A stretch of DNA of 64,000 nucleotides from Paenibacillus thiaminolyticus. Its GTDB lineage: Bacteria > Bacillota > Bacilli > Paenibacillales > Paenibacillaceae. The stretch is taken from the NCBI RefSeq assembly GCF_007066085.1, contig NZ_CP041405.1, positions 1,860,001 to 1,924,000 on the forward strand. Direction: 5' to 3'. Positions 26,527 through 35,133 of this stretch are shown here, piece by piece; positions within the stretch are counted from its first letter, which is position 1, and each line of letters begins with the position of its first letter. Both the position numbers and the translations under genes were made by a program. Under the pieces are notes generated by a model that was given only the letters and a program-made list of their open reading frames with translations, searched no databases and was not told the DNA's origin.

Positions 26527-27981
26527 TTATCCGTTTTGATTGACAAATATTTCGATTTCATTGAAATCACGTTCTTGCAGTATTGGGGATACATGAACAA
26601 TGGAATGAAAATGAATATTAAGCGGTATTGTCGTAATAATAAAGTCAATGTCCATGCTTTTTATATCGCCTTCAATCATTTTACGATCCACTTCGCCTAT
26701 AATCTCTAGTTTTCCGTCGAACTTTTTATTAATCCAGCTCTTCATGTATATTTCCCAGCTTTTCTCTTCCCCTGTAACTAGCAGCACTTTTTTCTTATTC
26801 ATATTTTTGAGCCGCCCGGTTGCCGCGATCCGCATCGTTACTTTGGCCGCTTCTTCATCAGGCACATCTAAGATTTCCAGTTTCTTCGCCCATTCGTTAT
26901 ATGCTTTCTTCACTGACAAAAATGTTTTTTTATAAGTCTTCTTTATATACTTGCAAGTCTCCTTTTCCGGCATTATGATCTTCGGGAGAAACATTAATTT
27001 ATAAAAGGTATGTCTACAGTAATCAACCATACCATACACAAAATCTTCGTCGCTTGCTAAATCAATCTTTACTTCTCTTTCCAATATGTGAATGAAATCA
27101 CTTATATAAGTATAAGCTTGTATTTTTCCTTCCTTATACAGTTTTAGTTCTTCCCGCCTTAAGTTAGCTTGATTCACGCTTGCGTATCTGGATATTTTCA
27201 CAATGATTACTAATAGTACTTTCTCCTCAACCGCCAAAAAATGAATGGCATCTCGTTTTCCATCTATGCCCCTTTCAAATATTTCTTTATAATACGGGGT
27301 CTCAATTGTATTTTTAATTATGCATTCATTAAATTTTACCCTATGCCCTCGCTTCCTGCGTATAAAAAGAATGGCCATGATAAAAACGAATCTTCTTCTG
27401 TCGTTCGTCGAAAATATAATACCTAATTTTTTTTCGATATAAGAAATATAACCTAGAAGCACTTCTTTCCTATACTCTGTAAACGGCCATTCTTCTTCCG
27501 TAAAAGCCTCCAAATAGCGTTCGGAAAACATTAAGATGATTTGGAACTCATCCCCTGTGATTCCTAAAGGTTTTTTCTCAAGTGATAAACCAAATTTTTC
27601 AATATATTCACTAACCCTTTTTAGTACTATATTCGTTGAAGAGGCAGGAAGATATAATTTCTCGGACAAAGAGGTAATGGTAGTTGCAGTTCCTTCCAAA
27701 AACTTCTGAAGAACCAAAAAAGTTAGGGATTTTTTAGATAAATTAGATATGACTTCACATATGGTCTGATCTTGGGGTATGGCTAATCTGATCCCTTTTC
27801 CCTTTTTTGAATAGATAGAAGCGTTTTGCGGCAATAAATCATTGAGAACTGATATATCCTTTCGAATTGTTTTACTGGAACAATCTAGTTTTTGTTCAAG
27901 TTCAGAGAGAGTAAACCACTTCTTTTCCTCAGCCAGAATCTTCAACAATTTGATTTTACGACTAATATCTTTTTCCATCAT
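26527..27981 (-). CDS. PRD/Mga-like transcriptional regulator
   Basis: A 484-residue protein. The N-terminus has a BglG/Mga-type winged helix (FTLSELEQKLDCSSKTIRKDISVLNDLL, residues about 21-50) and a second helix-turn-helix near residues 95-130. The central region resembles PRD-type helical domains, and the C-terminal 100 residues look like an EIIB-type phosphate-transfer fold (KKKVLLVTGEEKSWEIYMKSWI). It is AT-rich and stands apart from any PTS genes, so its ligand is unknown. ATG at 27981 follows AAGGTGA; the frame also reads back into a decayed phoP fragment. Confidence 0.7.
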   Translation of the reverse strand: MMEKDISRKIKLLKILAEEKKWFTLSELEQKLDCSSKTIRKDISVLNDLLPQNASIYSKKGKGIRLAIPQDQTICEVISNLSKKSLTFLVLQKFLEGTATTITSLSEKLYLPASSTNIVLKRVSEYIEKFGLSLEKKPLGITGDEFQIILMFSERYLEAFTEEEWPFTEYRKEVLLGYISYIEKKLGIIFSTNDRRRFVFIMAILFIRRKRGHRVKFNECIIKNTIETPYYKEIFERGIDGKRDAIHFLAVEEKVLLVIIVKISRYASVNQANLRREELKLYKEGKIQAYTYISDFIHILEREVKIDLASDEDFVYGMVDYCRHTFYKLMFLPKIIMPEKETCKYIKKTYKKTFLSVKKAYNEWAKKLEILDVPDEEAAKVTMRIAATGRLKNMNKKKVLLVTGEEKSWEIYMKSWINKKFDGKLEIIGEVDRKMIEGDIKSMDIDFIITTIPLNIHFHSIVHVSPILQERDFNEIEIFVNQNG

Positions 27982-28027
27982 GATGTCACCTTCAGCGATT
28001 TCGTCCAGCCGATCACTGTCGAACCTG

Positions 28028-28142
28028 CCTTCCAAGGTCAGATTATATAACAGTGCGTCTTCGATGAGTGCAACCGATTCACTCGTACACTCGGAACCCT
28101 ATCGTAACATACTTTCCCGTGCTCCAGCGACGTTTTTTCACA
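28028..28142 (-). pseudogene. decayed copy of the phoP 5' end and leader
   Basis: This stretch matches 33006-33194 in blocks: CCTTCCAAGGTCAGATTATA and GTCTTCGATGA (from the receiver domain), then ACCGATTCAC and TATCGTAACATACTT (leader), then GCGACGTTTTTT. The block with the phoP start codon and ribosome site (about 65 bp) and about 18 bp of coding are missing. On the minus strand the fragment still encodes residues like LIED...YNLTLEG, in frame with the PRD regulator. It is a truncated duplication, not a gene. Confidence 0.8.
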
Positions 28143-28153
28143 GGGTACGGTCT

Positions 28154-29281
28154 TCAATCCCGTTCCGCCATTCGCCTCAATTCCGCATGCGCTGACTGGG
28201 CCCGCTCCTCCATGCGCTGCGCGCAGGCATCAATCTGTGCCAGCTGCTCCTGATTATGCGCGATCGCCTGCAGAAGCTGTTCGAAGCGCCCGCAGGCCGC
28301 CTCTACCCCCGATGCGGTCATTACGACCTGCTCCCTGGTGCGCTCCCCCGTCTTCACGGCCTGGTTCAATGCTTGAACCATCTGGGCCAGCGTCTCTTCG
28401 ATCTGGCCGGTCGCCGCCTTGGTCAGCATGGCCAGCTTGCGCACCTCCGTGGCGACGACCTGGAAGCCCAACCCGTGCTCGCCGGCGCGGGCCGCTTCAA
28501 TCGACGCGTTCAGCGCCAGCATATGACACGAATCGGACCAGCCGCGGATGACGCCGATAGAATCGGCCACAGCCTGGGTATATTGTCGCAGATGCTCCAT
28601 TTCCGCCGCTTGATCGTTCACCTGCCCGTATACTTGCTGAAATGCGGAGGACACATCGTCGAGCGAAGTCTTCCCGGCCAGCGTCTTGTCCATCATTGCG
28701 GACGCGTGCAGCTTGCCTTCCGCAGCCGCCTGCCTGACATATCCGGTCTCGCCCTTGATCGAATCGAACGCATGGAGCGTCGAATGCAGAACCGCCTTCT
28801 CCTTGCGCTCTGCATTGCGGCGCACGCGATTAGAGAGCTCGGACAGCTGCTTCGCAGACAGCACGCCGGCATACTGCCCTCCGCTAGTTATAATGAGGCT
28901 GTCATACATCCGTTCCTCCGGGCGGGCCCCCGCCAGTTCTAGCAGTTGGGCCGCATCCGTCCCCCATTCGGCGCAGGCCATGTCCCGATCCGTCAGCCGC
29001 GAGACCGGCTTCTCATGATAGAGCGCAGGGGAGAACCGCTTGCTCATCCGCTCATGGAACCGTTCGCGCATTACGATCCCGATTGGCTGCCGCGCCCCGT
29101 CCACGACAATAAGACAGCGCAGCGAGGAATCGGACAGGAACATGTCCTCGACGTCCTCGATCGGAGTCCGCGGATCAATCGCCGGAGCGGCATGAACCAA
29201 ATCGTCGTACTCCGAGACAGCACCACGATGTGTGATCTGCGGAGAACCCGGGTTAATGAGAGATAAGATCGGCATCGTCAT
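28154..29281 (-). CDS. soluble CBS-domain chemoreceptor-like protein
   Basis: A 375-residue protein without membrane segments. Residues about 30-150 resemble a CBS pair (DPRTPIEDVEDMFL, LRCLIVVDGARQPIGIVMRE, and LIITSGGQYAGVLSAKQL). Residues about 155-350 form a methyl-accepting signalling coiled coil, with the conserved tip LNASIEAARAGEHGLGFQVV near 257-277. Such proteins can signal to CheA from the cytoplasm, or act outside chemotaxis; no che genes are nearby. A PhoP-box promoter precedes it, so it may respond to phosphate starvation. AAAGGG is upstream of the ATG. Confidence 0.8.
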   Translation of the reverse strand: MTMPILSLINPGSPQITHRGAVSEYDDLVHAAPAIDPRTPIEDVEDMFLSDSSLRCLIVVDGARQPIGIVMRERFHERMSKRFSPALYHEKPVSRLTDRDMACAEWGTDAAQLLELAGARPEERMYDSLIITSGGQYAGVLSAKQLSELSNRVRRNAERKEKAVLHSTLHAFDSIKGETGYVRQAAAEGKLHASAMMDKTLAGKTSLDDVSSAFQQVYGQVNDQAAEMEHLRQYTQAVADSIGVIRGWSDSCHMLALNASIEAARAGEHGLGFQVVATEVRKLAMLTKAATGQIEETLAQMVQALNQAVKTGERTREQVVMTASGVEAACGRFEQLLQAIAHNQEQLAQIDACAQRMEERAQSAHAELRRMAERD

Positions 29282-29329
29282 ATAGCAGCACCCTTTGCGT
29301 TAATATTGTAAATCTGCATCTTTCGTCCT

Positions 29330-29383
29330 AATGTAGCACGGGAATGTAAACGGTTGGCCCAGGCTATGTAAAGAGTTTGTAAA
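29330..29383 (-). promoter_or_regulatory. PhoP-box promoter of the CBS-chemoreceptor gene
   Basis: On the minus strand TTTACA-N5-TTTACA-N16-TTTACA (29383 down to 29345), repeats at 0, 11 and 33 bp, followed after 9 bp by TACATT as a weak -10. The geometry is identical to the pstS promoter. Confidence 0.7.
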
Positions 29384-29443
29384 GGCAATCGAACGCGGAA
29401 GTTGATGCGGACAAACATTTGTAACACCTTGTTCATCGCTCTA

Positions 29444-29470
29444 TCACAATTGTTGTGAAAATTATCACAC
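29444..29470 (+). promoter_or_regulatory. Rex-type operator upstream of cyd genes
   Basis: TTGTGAAAATTATCACAC (29453-29470) matches the Rex consensus TTGTGAAnnnnTTCACAA at 12 of 14 fixed positions. It overlaps a perfect TCACAA-TTG-TTGTGA inverted repeat (29444-29458). Rex represses cytochrome bd genes when NADH is low in related bacteria. Confidence 0.6.
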
Positions 29471-29561
29471 CATTTGAGTACGATATAGGTAAGTCTGTGA
29501 TATGGATCATAGACAACATTCCAGCTTTATGAAGATTGCACAACGAAAGGGGTATCTGTCG

Positions 29562-29678
29562 ATGGAATCGGACAATAAACAGGCAAACCGGATTCAAAAA
29601 CAAGAGAAGTGGCTTATCGTTGTCTCCCTTGCAGTGGGCATCATTATGCTCCTCTCGTTCATACGGCGTTTTTTCTAA
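29562..29678 (+). CDS. 38-residue single-helix membrane peptide
   Basis: A short frame starts with ATG after AAAGGGG. Its first half is polar and charged, and the second half is one membrane helix (WLIVVSLAVGIIMLLSFI) ending in RRFF. It lies 71 bp before cydA, downstream of the Rex-type operator, so it would be co-expressed with cytochrome bd. I do not recognise it; it differs from the CydS peptide after cydB. Confidence 0.5.
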   Translation: MESDNKQANRIQKQEKWLIVVSLAVGIIMLLSFIRRFF

Positions 29679-29749
29679 CGCGGTAGGTTGACTGTTCACA
29701 ACGTTCTGAAAATACGGCATTGCATTTCTGTTGAGGAGGGAAAGAGGAC

Positions 29750-31105
29750 ATGTACTCGTATGACCCGGTATTGTTCAGCCGCATTTTGACCGGCTTGACC
29801 TTGTTCGTGCATATTATTTACGCGACCATCGGCGTTGGAGTGCCGCTCCTGATCGCCCTGGCGGAATGGATCGGCATTAAGCGCAATGACCCGCATTATT
29901 TATTGCTGGCCCGCCGTTGGGCCAGGGGCTTCACCGTAACGGTAGCTGTCGGCGTGGTCACCGGGACCGCCATCGGGCTGCAGCTCAGCTTGCTGTGGCC
30001 GAACTTCATGAAGGTCGCCGGGCAAGCGATCGCGCTCCCGTTATTTATGGAGACGTTCGCCTTTTTCGTGGAGGCGATATTTCTTGGCATTTACTTATAT
30101 ACATGGGATCGCTTCAAAAACCGGATGTACCACTTTTTGCTGCTTGTTCCAGTAGCGATCGGATCATCGGCCTCGGCCTTTTTCATCACAACCGTGAACT
30201 CATTCATGAATTCGCCGCAGGGCTTCGACTGGGTCAACGGGCAGATGACGAACATCCAGCCGCTGGCGGCGATGTTCAATCCATCGATGCCAACGCGGGT
30301 GAGCCACGTGCTCGTGACCGCGTATGTCACCAGCGCCTTCCTGCTCGCGGCCATCGCCGCGGTCTCGATGCTGCGCGGACGCAGCCATGTGTACTATAAG
30401 AAGGCGCTGCGTCTGACGATGACGTCCGCCCTTATCTTCGCAGTCGCTTCGGCCGCCATCGGCGATCTGTCCGGAAAATATTTGCATGAATACCAGCCGG
30501 AGAAATTGGCTGCCGCGGAATGGCACTTCGAGACGAAGGACAGTGCGGAGCTGATTCTTGGCGGCATCTTGACGAAGGACAATGAAGTGAAGTTCGCGAT
30601 CAAGATCCCGTTTGCGCTGAGCATTTTGGCGGGAGGGACGCCGGATACCGTCGTCCAAGGGCTGAATGAGGTGCCCGAGCATGAACGGCCGCCGCTGCGG
30701 GCCACACACTATTTCTTCGATTCGATGGTGTTCATCGGAATCTTCCTGACCGTCGTCTCGCTCTGGTACGTCGTCTGGCAGTACCGCCGCCGCAAGACCG
30801 GCAAGCCAATCAGCCGCCTGCTTCTGTATGCGATCGTGGCCGGAGCGCCGCTCGCCTTCCTGGCGATTGAATCAGGGTGGATGTTCGCGGAGGTCGGACG
30901 GCAGCCATGGGTGCTGTGGAAAATCATGACCGTCGAAGAAGGCGCGACGACGTCCGAGCATGTCGATACGATGCTGGTGCTGTTCACGCTTCTCTATCTG
31001 GTACTCAGCGTTACGGCCGTCAAGGTGCTGCGCAGCATGTTCCGCCACAATCCGGCCGAAGCGGAATTGGAGGCGAACGGCATGGAAGGGGGCATGAAGC
31101 GATGA
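29750..31105 (+). CDS. cydA: cytochrome bd quinol oxidase subunit I
   Basis: A 451-residue membrane protein carrying hemes b558, b595 and d. Visible are the first helix His in SRILTGLTLFVHIIYATIG, the heme region GLQLSLLWPNFM, a short Q-loop and the conserved GRQPW motif (EVGRQPWVLWKIM). The short Q-loop places it with Firmicutes enzymes. It oxidises menaquinol and reduces oxygen at low oxygen tension. GAGGAGG precedes the ATG. Confidence 0.96.
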   Translation: MYSYDPVLFSRILTGLTLFVHIIYATIGVGVPLLIALAEWIGIKRNDPHYLLLARRWARGFTVTVAVGVVTGTAIGLQLSLLWPNFMKVAGQAIALPLFMETFAFFVEAIFLGIYLYTWDRFKNRMYHFLLLVPVAIGSSASAFFITTVNSFMNSPQGFDWVNGQMTNIQPLAAMFNPSMPTRVSHVLVTAYVTSAFLLAAIAAVSMLRGRSHVYYKKALRLTMTSALIFAVASAAIGDLSGKYLHEYQPEKLAAAEWHFETKDSAELILGGILTKDNEVKFAIKIPFALSILAGGTPDTVVQGLNEVPEHERPPLRATHYFFDSMVFIGIFLTVVSLWYVVWQYRRRKTGKPISRLLLYAIVAGAPLAFLAIESGWMFAEVGRQPWVLWKIMTVEEGATTSEHVDTMLVLFTLLYLVLSVTAVKVLRSMFRHNPAEAELEANGMEGGMKR

Positions 31106-32124
31106 ATTACGAACTGCTCGGGATGACCGTGCTGTGGATTTTTCTGTTCGGCTACCTGATCGTGGCGTCGATTGATTTCGGCGCCGGGTTCTTCAGCTAT
31201 GTCAGCACGATTACAGGCAAACGGCATATCATTCACAATATTATTGAACGCTACTTGTCGCCAGTATGGGAAGTGACGAACGTGTTCCTCGTCTTCTTCT
31301 ACATCGGCCTGGTCGGATTTTTCCCGGATGCGGCCTATTATTACGGCACCGCCCTGCTCGTGCCTGGCAGTATCGCCGTCATCCTGCTCGCTGTCCGCGG
31401 CTCCTATTATGCCTTCAGCAACTATGGGGTCAAGAACAACCGGATTTATATGTTTTTGTACGGGGTGAGCGGCTGGCTAATTCCGGCTGCGTTGTCCACC
31501 GTGTTGGCTATCTCGGAGGGCGGATATATTTCGGAGGAAGGGGGCAAGGTGACCTTCCATGTCGGCAAGCTGTTCACCAATGTTTATCCGTATTCGGTTA
31601 TTTTCCTCGCCTTGGTCAGCGTGCTCTATATTTCGGCCATGTTCCTGACCTACTACGCTGCCAAGGCGGAGGACAACGGGGCGCTCGAGATTGTCAGGAA
31701 GTACGCCCTCTTCTGGTCGGCGCCGACCATCTTGGCGAGCCTCTTCGTCTTCTATGCGATTCAAGATCATAATGCGGAGCACTTCAACAATATGATTACG
31801 AACGCCTGGATGTTCATCCTGTCGTTCCTGTTCTTCCTGATCGCCGTCTACTTGGTCTGGAAGCGCCGCAATTACGGCTGGGCCTTCCTCTGCGTCGTGC
31901 TGCAGTTCGGGTTCGCCTGGTTCGGTTACGGCGCGTCCCATTTGCCGTATGTACTGTATCCGTACGTCAACATTTATGACAGCTTCACCAATCCGGCGAT
32001 GGCGACGGCTCTGATTGCCGTATTTATCCTGGGCCTGCTCGTCCTGATCCCGTCGCTGTTCTTGCTCCTGCGCTTGTTCCTGTTCGACGCGAACTATGTC
32101 AAGGGCAAGAAGACCCCACGATAA
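31102..32124 (+). CDS. cydB: cytochrome bd quinol oxidase subunit II
   Basis: A 340-residue partner of CydA with about eight helices, beginning MNYELLGMTVLWIFLFGYLIV and containing IDFGAGFFS. The ATG overlaps the cydA stop (ATGA), giving coupled translation. The longer open frame upstream overlaps cydA and is not used. No cydC/cydD genes follow within the window. Confidence 0.95.
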   Translation: MNYELLGMTVLWIFLFGYLIVASIDFGAGFFSYVSTITGKRHIIHNIIERYLSPVWEVTNVFLVFFYIGLVGFFPDAAYYYGTALLVPGSIAVILLAVRGSYYAFSNYGVKNNRIYMFLYGVSGWLIPAALSTVLAISEGGYISEEGGKVTFHVGKLFTNVYPYSVIFLALVSVLYISAMFLTYYAAKAEDNGALEIVRKYALFWSAPTILASLFVFYAIQDHNAEHFNNMITNAWMFILSFLFFLIAVYLVWKRRNYGWAFLCVVLQFGFAWFGYGASHLPYVLYPYVNIYDSFTNPAMATALIAVFILGLLVLIPSLFLLLRLFLFDANYVKGKKTPR

Positions 32125-32136
32125 GGAGGTACAGAC

Positions 32137-32238
32137 ATGACGAATTTTCTTATATTTGCGGCGCCGCTCCTTATCGCGGCCTTGTCCATCGCGGCCGTAT
32201 TCTGGTGGGGAGCCCTAGCGAAGCCATATGAGGATTAA
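32137..32238 (+). CDS. cydS: CydS-like small subunit of cytochrome bd
   Basis: A 33-residue single-helix peptide right after cydB with a perfect AAGGAGGT ribosome site. The sequence pattern (FLIFAAPLLIAALSIAAVFW) resembles the 33-residue CydS of the Geobacillus bd oxidase (helix with A-P and ALS...AxFW). It probably stabilises the heme site between the two large subunits. Confidence 0.75.
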   Translation: MTNFLIFAAPLLIAALSIAAVFWWGALAKPYED

Positions 32239-32264
32239 GCGTCGCGCTAGCGAAGAGAACGCAT

Positions 32265-32298
32265 GACGGCAGCCTGCTCTTCGGAGCTGGCTGCCGTC
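32265..32298 (+). terminator. cyd operon terminator
   Basis: A 9-bp stem GACGGCAGC / GCTGCCGTC; the following T content is modest. Confidence 0.6.
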
Positions 32299-32314
32299 GT
32301 TGCCTTATCCAGAC

Positions 32315-32349
32315 AAAAAAAGAATCCATCTCCCAGTCGAAAATGGATT
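32315..32349 (-). terminator. phoP terminator
   Basis: A stem AATCCAT / ATGGATT is followed on the minus strand by C and seven T residues. Confidence 0.75.
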
Positions 32350-32356
32350 GTGCGCC

Positions 32357-33085
32357 TTATTCGTCGGTGCGGTGGGCCTTCTTATGATGGACCAATTTGT
32401 AACCGACGCCCCGAATGGAATCGATCTGGACAGAGCGCTGGTTCATCTCCAGCTTCTTGCGCAGCGAGCTGACATGGACATCGACCGTCCGCTGTCCGCC
32501 GATGTAATCGAAGCCCCATACCGCATTCATCAGATCGTCCCGGGTAATGACCATGCCCGGGCGCTGGACGAGGTAGAGCAATACTTCGAATTCCTTCGGC
32601 CGCAGCGGGATCAGCTCCTGATGCAGCGTCACTTCATACTTCTCCGGATAAATGCGCAGATCGCCAATCGCAATGACTTTGTCGTCCGCATCTTCCTGCT
32701 CGATCGGCTCGTCGCTCGATGCGCGGCGCAGCACGGCGCCGACGCGCGCGAGCAGTTCTGCCACGCCGAACGGCTTCGTAATGTAGTCGTCCGCCCCGCA
32801 CTTCAAGCCCTGCACGACTTCTTCCTCCGCATTACGCGCCGTCAAAATGATGACGGGCGTGCGGACACCAGCTTGTCTCAGCTTGGACAGCACCTCGAAT
32901 CCGTTCATGCCCGGCAGCATAATATCCAGTATAATGAGGTCGAACTTGCGGTGCAGCGCCACCTGCAGCCCCTGGGAGCCGTGGTCGATCACCGTCGTAT
33001 CGTACCCTTCCAAGGTCAGATTATATGACAATAGCCGCGCCAATGTCGGTTCGTCTTCGATGACTAATACTTTTCGTTCAGACAT
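32357..33085 (-). CDS. phoP: phosphate response regulator PhoP
   Basis: A 242-residue OmpR-family regulator. The receiver domain has the acidic pair ED near residues 10-12, the phospho-acceptor D54 (LIILDIMLPGMNG) and K in TKPFG. The C-terminal winged helix contains LRPKEFEVLLYLVQRPG and the VDVHVSSLRKKLE recognition helix. ATG at 33085 follows GGAGG. Context (pst operon and PhoP boxes) supports PhoP rather than another OmpR regulator. It lies downstream of phoR. Confidence 0.88.
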   Translation of the reverse strand: MSERKVLVIEDEPTLARLLSYNLTLEGYDTTVIDHGSQGLQVALHRKFDLIILDIMLPGMNGFEVLSKLRQAGVRTPVIILTARNAEEEVVQGLKCGADDYITKPFGVAELLARVGAVLRRASSDEPIEQEDADDKVIAIGDLRIYPEKYEVTLHQELIPLRPKEFEVLLYLVQRPGMVITRDDLMNAVWGFDYIGGQRTVDVHVSSLRKKLEMNQRSVQIDSIRGVGYKLVHHKKAHRTDE

Positions 33086-33168
33086 AATTATCCTCCGAAA
33101 GTCAATTCCTATCCCTTGTGCCTCTACCGATTCACGCTTAACTCGCAACCATATCGTAACATACTTCC

Positions 33169-33204
33169 CCGTGCCGCGGCGACGTTTTTTTCACTGCGGC
33201 ACGG
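33169..33204 (-). other. stem-loop between phoR and phoP
   Basis: A perfect 9-bp stem CCGTGCCGC / GCGGCACGG encloses an 18-nt loop containing AAAAAAA. No T-run follows, so it is not a standard terminator. A weaker version exists in the decayed copy near 28,130. Confidence 0.6.
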
Positions 33205-33238
33205 AGGCAGGGCGGGCATGGCAAGTTGATACCCGCGC

Positions 33239-35050
33239 TTATTGCTCTGACCCGCCCGGCGACCACTCCTGAAGCACGGGAAGCTCAATGGTGAAGGTGG
33301 TGCCTACGCCCAACTCGCTCTCTACCCGGATCGTTCCTCTGTGCGCATCGACGAGATGCTTTACGATGGAGAGCCCCAGCCCCGTGCCTCCCGATACGCG
33401 GGAGCGAGCCTTGTCTACCCGGTAGAAGCGCTCGAAGATGCGCGGCACATCCTTCTTCGGAATGCCGATGCCCGTATCGGTAATCATCAACCTGATCCGT
33501 TCCTCTTGGTCCGGGTCATGCAGCGCCACAGCACCTATCTTCACCTGTCCGCCCTCCGGCGTATAGTTAATCGCGTTGGAGAGCAGGTTGAGCATAATCT
33601 GGCGCAGCCGATCCTCATCCGCCTCGACATACAGATCCGTCTCGGCATCCAGCCGGACATCGATGCGCTTGCTGCCTGCTTCCTTGCGAAGCATCTCCAC
33701 CGTATGCTCGAGGAAGGTCCCGAGCTCCACCGGTGAAAATTGCAGCACCGCCCGCTTCGCTTCGATTTTCGACAATTCCAGAATGTCGCCGATAAGCCGG
33801 TTCAAACGCTCGCTCTCCTCCTGAATAATCTGCAGGAAGGACTTCGCGATCTCCGGATCATGCATCGCCCCATTCAGGAGCGTCTCGGCGAAGCCCTTGA
33901 CTGCGGCAATCGGCGTCTTGAGCTCATGGGACACATTCGCCACGAATTCAGTCCGCATTCGCTCCAGCCGCCGGATCTCCGAGACATCCTGCATCACCAG
34001 CAAAATGCCCGCCCATTCCTGATCGGTGAAATAGGCCGGGACGACCGTAACATCCAGCAGACGCTCCTCCGGATAATAAATCGTCATCTCGTCATGGCGC
34101 AGCTGCTTCTTCTCCTCGACTTCGGCCATCATCTGCTGCATCTCATACGGCGCCCTGACTTCGCTGAACGGACGCCCGAGCCATTCCCTGCTTCGGATGC
34201 CGAGAATATGCTCGGCCTTCCGGTTCAACAGCGCAACCTTGCCTTCCGCATCGACCATCACGATCGCATTGATCATATGCTCCATGACCGTCTGCAGCCG
34301 GCTCTCGTTCTCGCGGATTTGCGACATCTGCACCTGGAGGCTCTCCGCCATCGCATTGATAGCTGTCCCTAGCTGCCCGATCTCGTCCTTCCCCGCAGCC
34401 TGGGCCCTCGCCTTGTAGTCCATCTGGGCGATGCGCATCGCGACGCGGGTCATATTCTCGATCGGACGCGTCAGATTGAAGGCAATCCGGTAGCTGACGA
34501 TCCCTGCGATAACGAATAATGCCGCCAGGCCTAGCGCCAAATACGCCCACAGCGCCCTCACGCTGCTCTCGACATGCGCCAGGCTCATCGCCAGACGTAT
34601 ATACCCGTCAAAATGGTTCGTATGCACGGGCATGGCGACATAGAGCATATTTTGCCCCAGCGTCTCGCTATAACGGATATTCGAGCCGATCCCTTCCTGC
34701 CCCGCCTTCATAATCTCCTCGCGCGCCAAGTGATTGTCCATCTCGGCAGCCTCATGATCGGAATCGCCGACGACCGTCCCGTCAGCCAGAATAAAGGTAA
34801 CGCGGGCATCCGCGCTGTCATGAAGCTTGCGCGCCCAGCCGCTGTAATATGCAACCATATCGTCCCTGCTTTCCGGCTGGATCCAGGCAAGCGTCTGCTC
34901 GATGAGCATAATTTCCCGGGACATATTCTCCTCCAACTGGCGGATATGATTGTGCTTGAAGGTGGACGCCATATAAATGCCGGCTGCCGTCACGGATATC
35001 CCGATCAGCAGCACAAAGATCAAAGTCAAACGGGTGCGAAACCGCGACAT
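33239..35050 (-). CDS. phoR: phosphate sensor histidine kinase PhoR
   Basis: A 603-residue membrane kinase: TM helix (residues about 10-30), an extracytoplasmic domain to about 160, a second TM helix, a HAMP domain (NLTRPIENMTRVAMRIAQMD), a PAS domain (AIVMVDAEGKVALLNRKAEHILG), the H-box FVANVSHELKTPIAAVKGF, and an ATPase domain with N, G1 (TDTGIGIPKKDVPRIFERFYR) and G2 (GGTGLGLSIVKHL) boxes. This is the PhoR/WalK layout. The ATG at 35050 has GGAGAG six bases upstream. It precedes phoP by 153 bp, an order opposite to Bacillus. Confidence 0.85.
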   Translation of the reverse strand: MSRFRTRLTLIFVLLIGISVTAAGIYMASTFKHNHIRQLEENMSREIMLIEQTLAWIQPESRDDMVAYYSGWARKLHDSADARVTFILADGTVVGDSDHEAAEMDNHLAREEIMKAGQEGIGSNIRYSETLGQNMLYVAMPVHTNHFDGYIRLAMSLAHVESSVRALWAYLALGLAALFVIAGIVSYRIAFNLTRPIENMTRVAMRIAQMDYKARAQAAGKDEIGQLGTAINAMAESLQVQMSQIRENESRLQTVMEHMINAIVMVDAEGKVALLNRKAEHILGIRSREWLGRPFSEVRAPYEMQQMMAEVEEKKQLRHDEMTIYYPEERLLDVTVVPAYFTDQEWAGILLVMQDVSEIRRLERMRTEFVANVSHELKTPIAAVKGFAETLLNGAMHDPEIAKSFLQIIQEESERLNRLIGDILELSKIEAKRAVLQFSPVELGTFLEHTVEMLRKEAGSKRIDVRLDAETDLYVEADEDRLRQIMLNLLSNAINYTPEGGQVKIGAVALHDPDQEERIRLMITDTGIGIPKKDVPRIFERFYRVDKARSRVSGGTGLGLSIVKHLVDAHRGTIRVESELGVGTTFTIELPVLQEWSPGGSEQ

Positions 35051-35133
35051 GCGCATCTCTCCACTTCATTCTCAAGGTTGTAGGTCTATGTTCCATCCTA
35101 CCGACCGTTGCGCCGTTTGGCTAGAGTGTCTTA

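Noticed and set aside
30877..31101. N-terminal extension of cydB
   Set aside because: It overlaps cydA in another frame. The ATGA junction at 31102 gives the normal CydB N-terminus.
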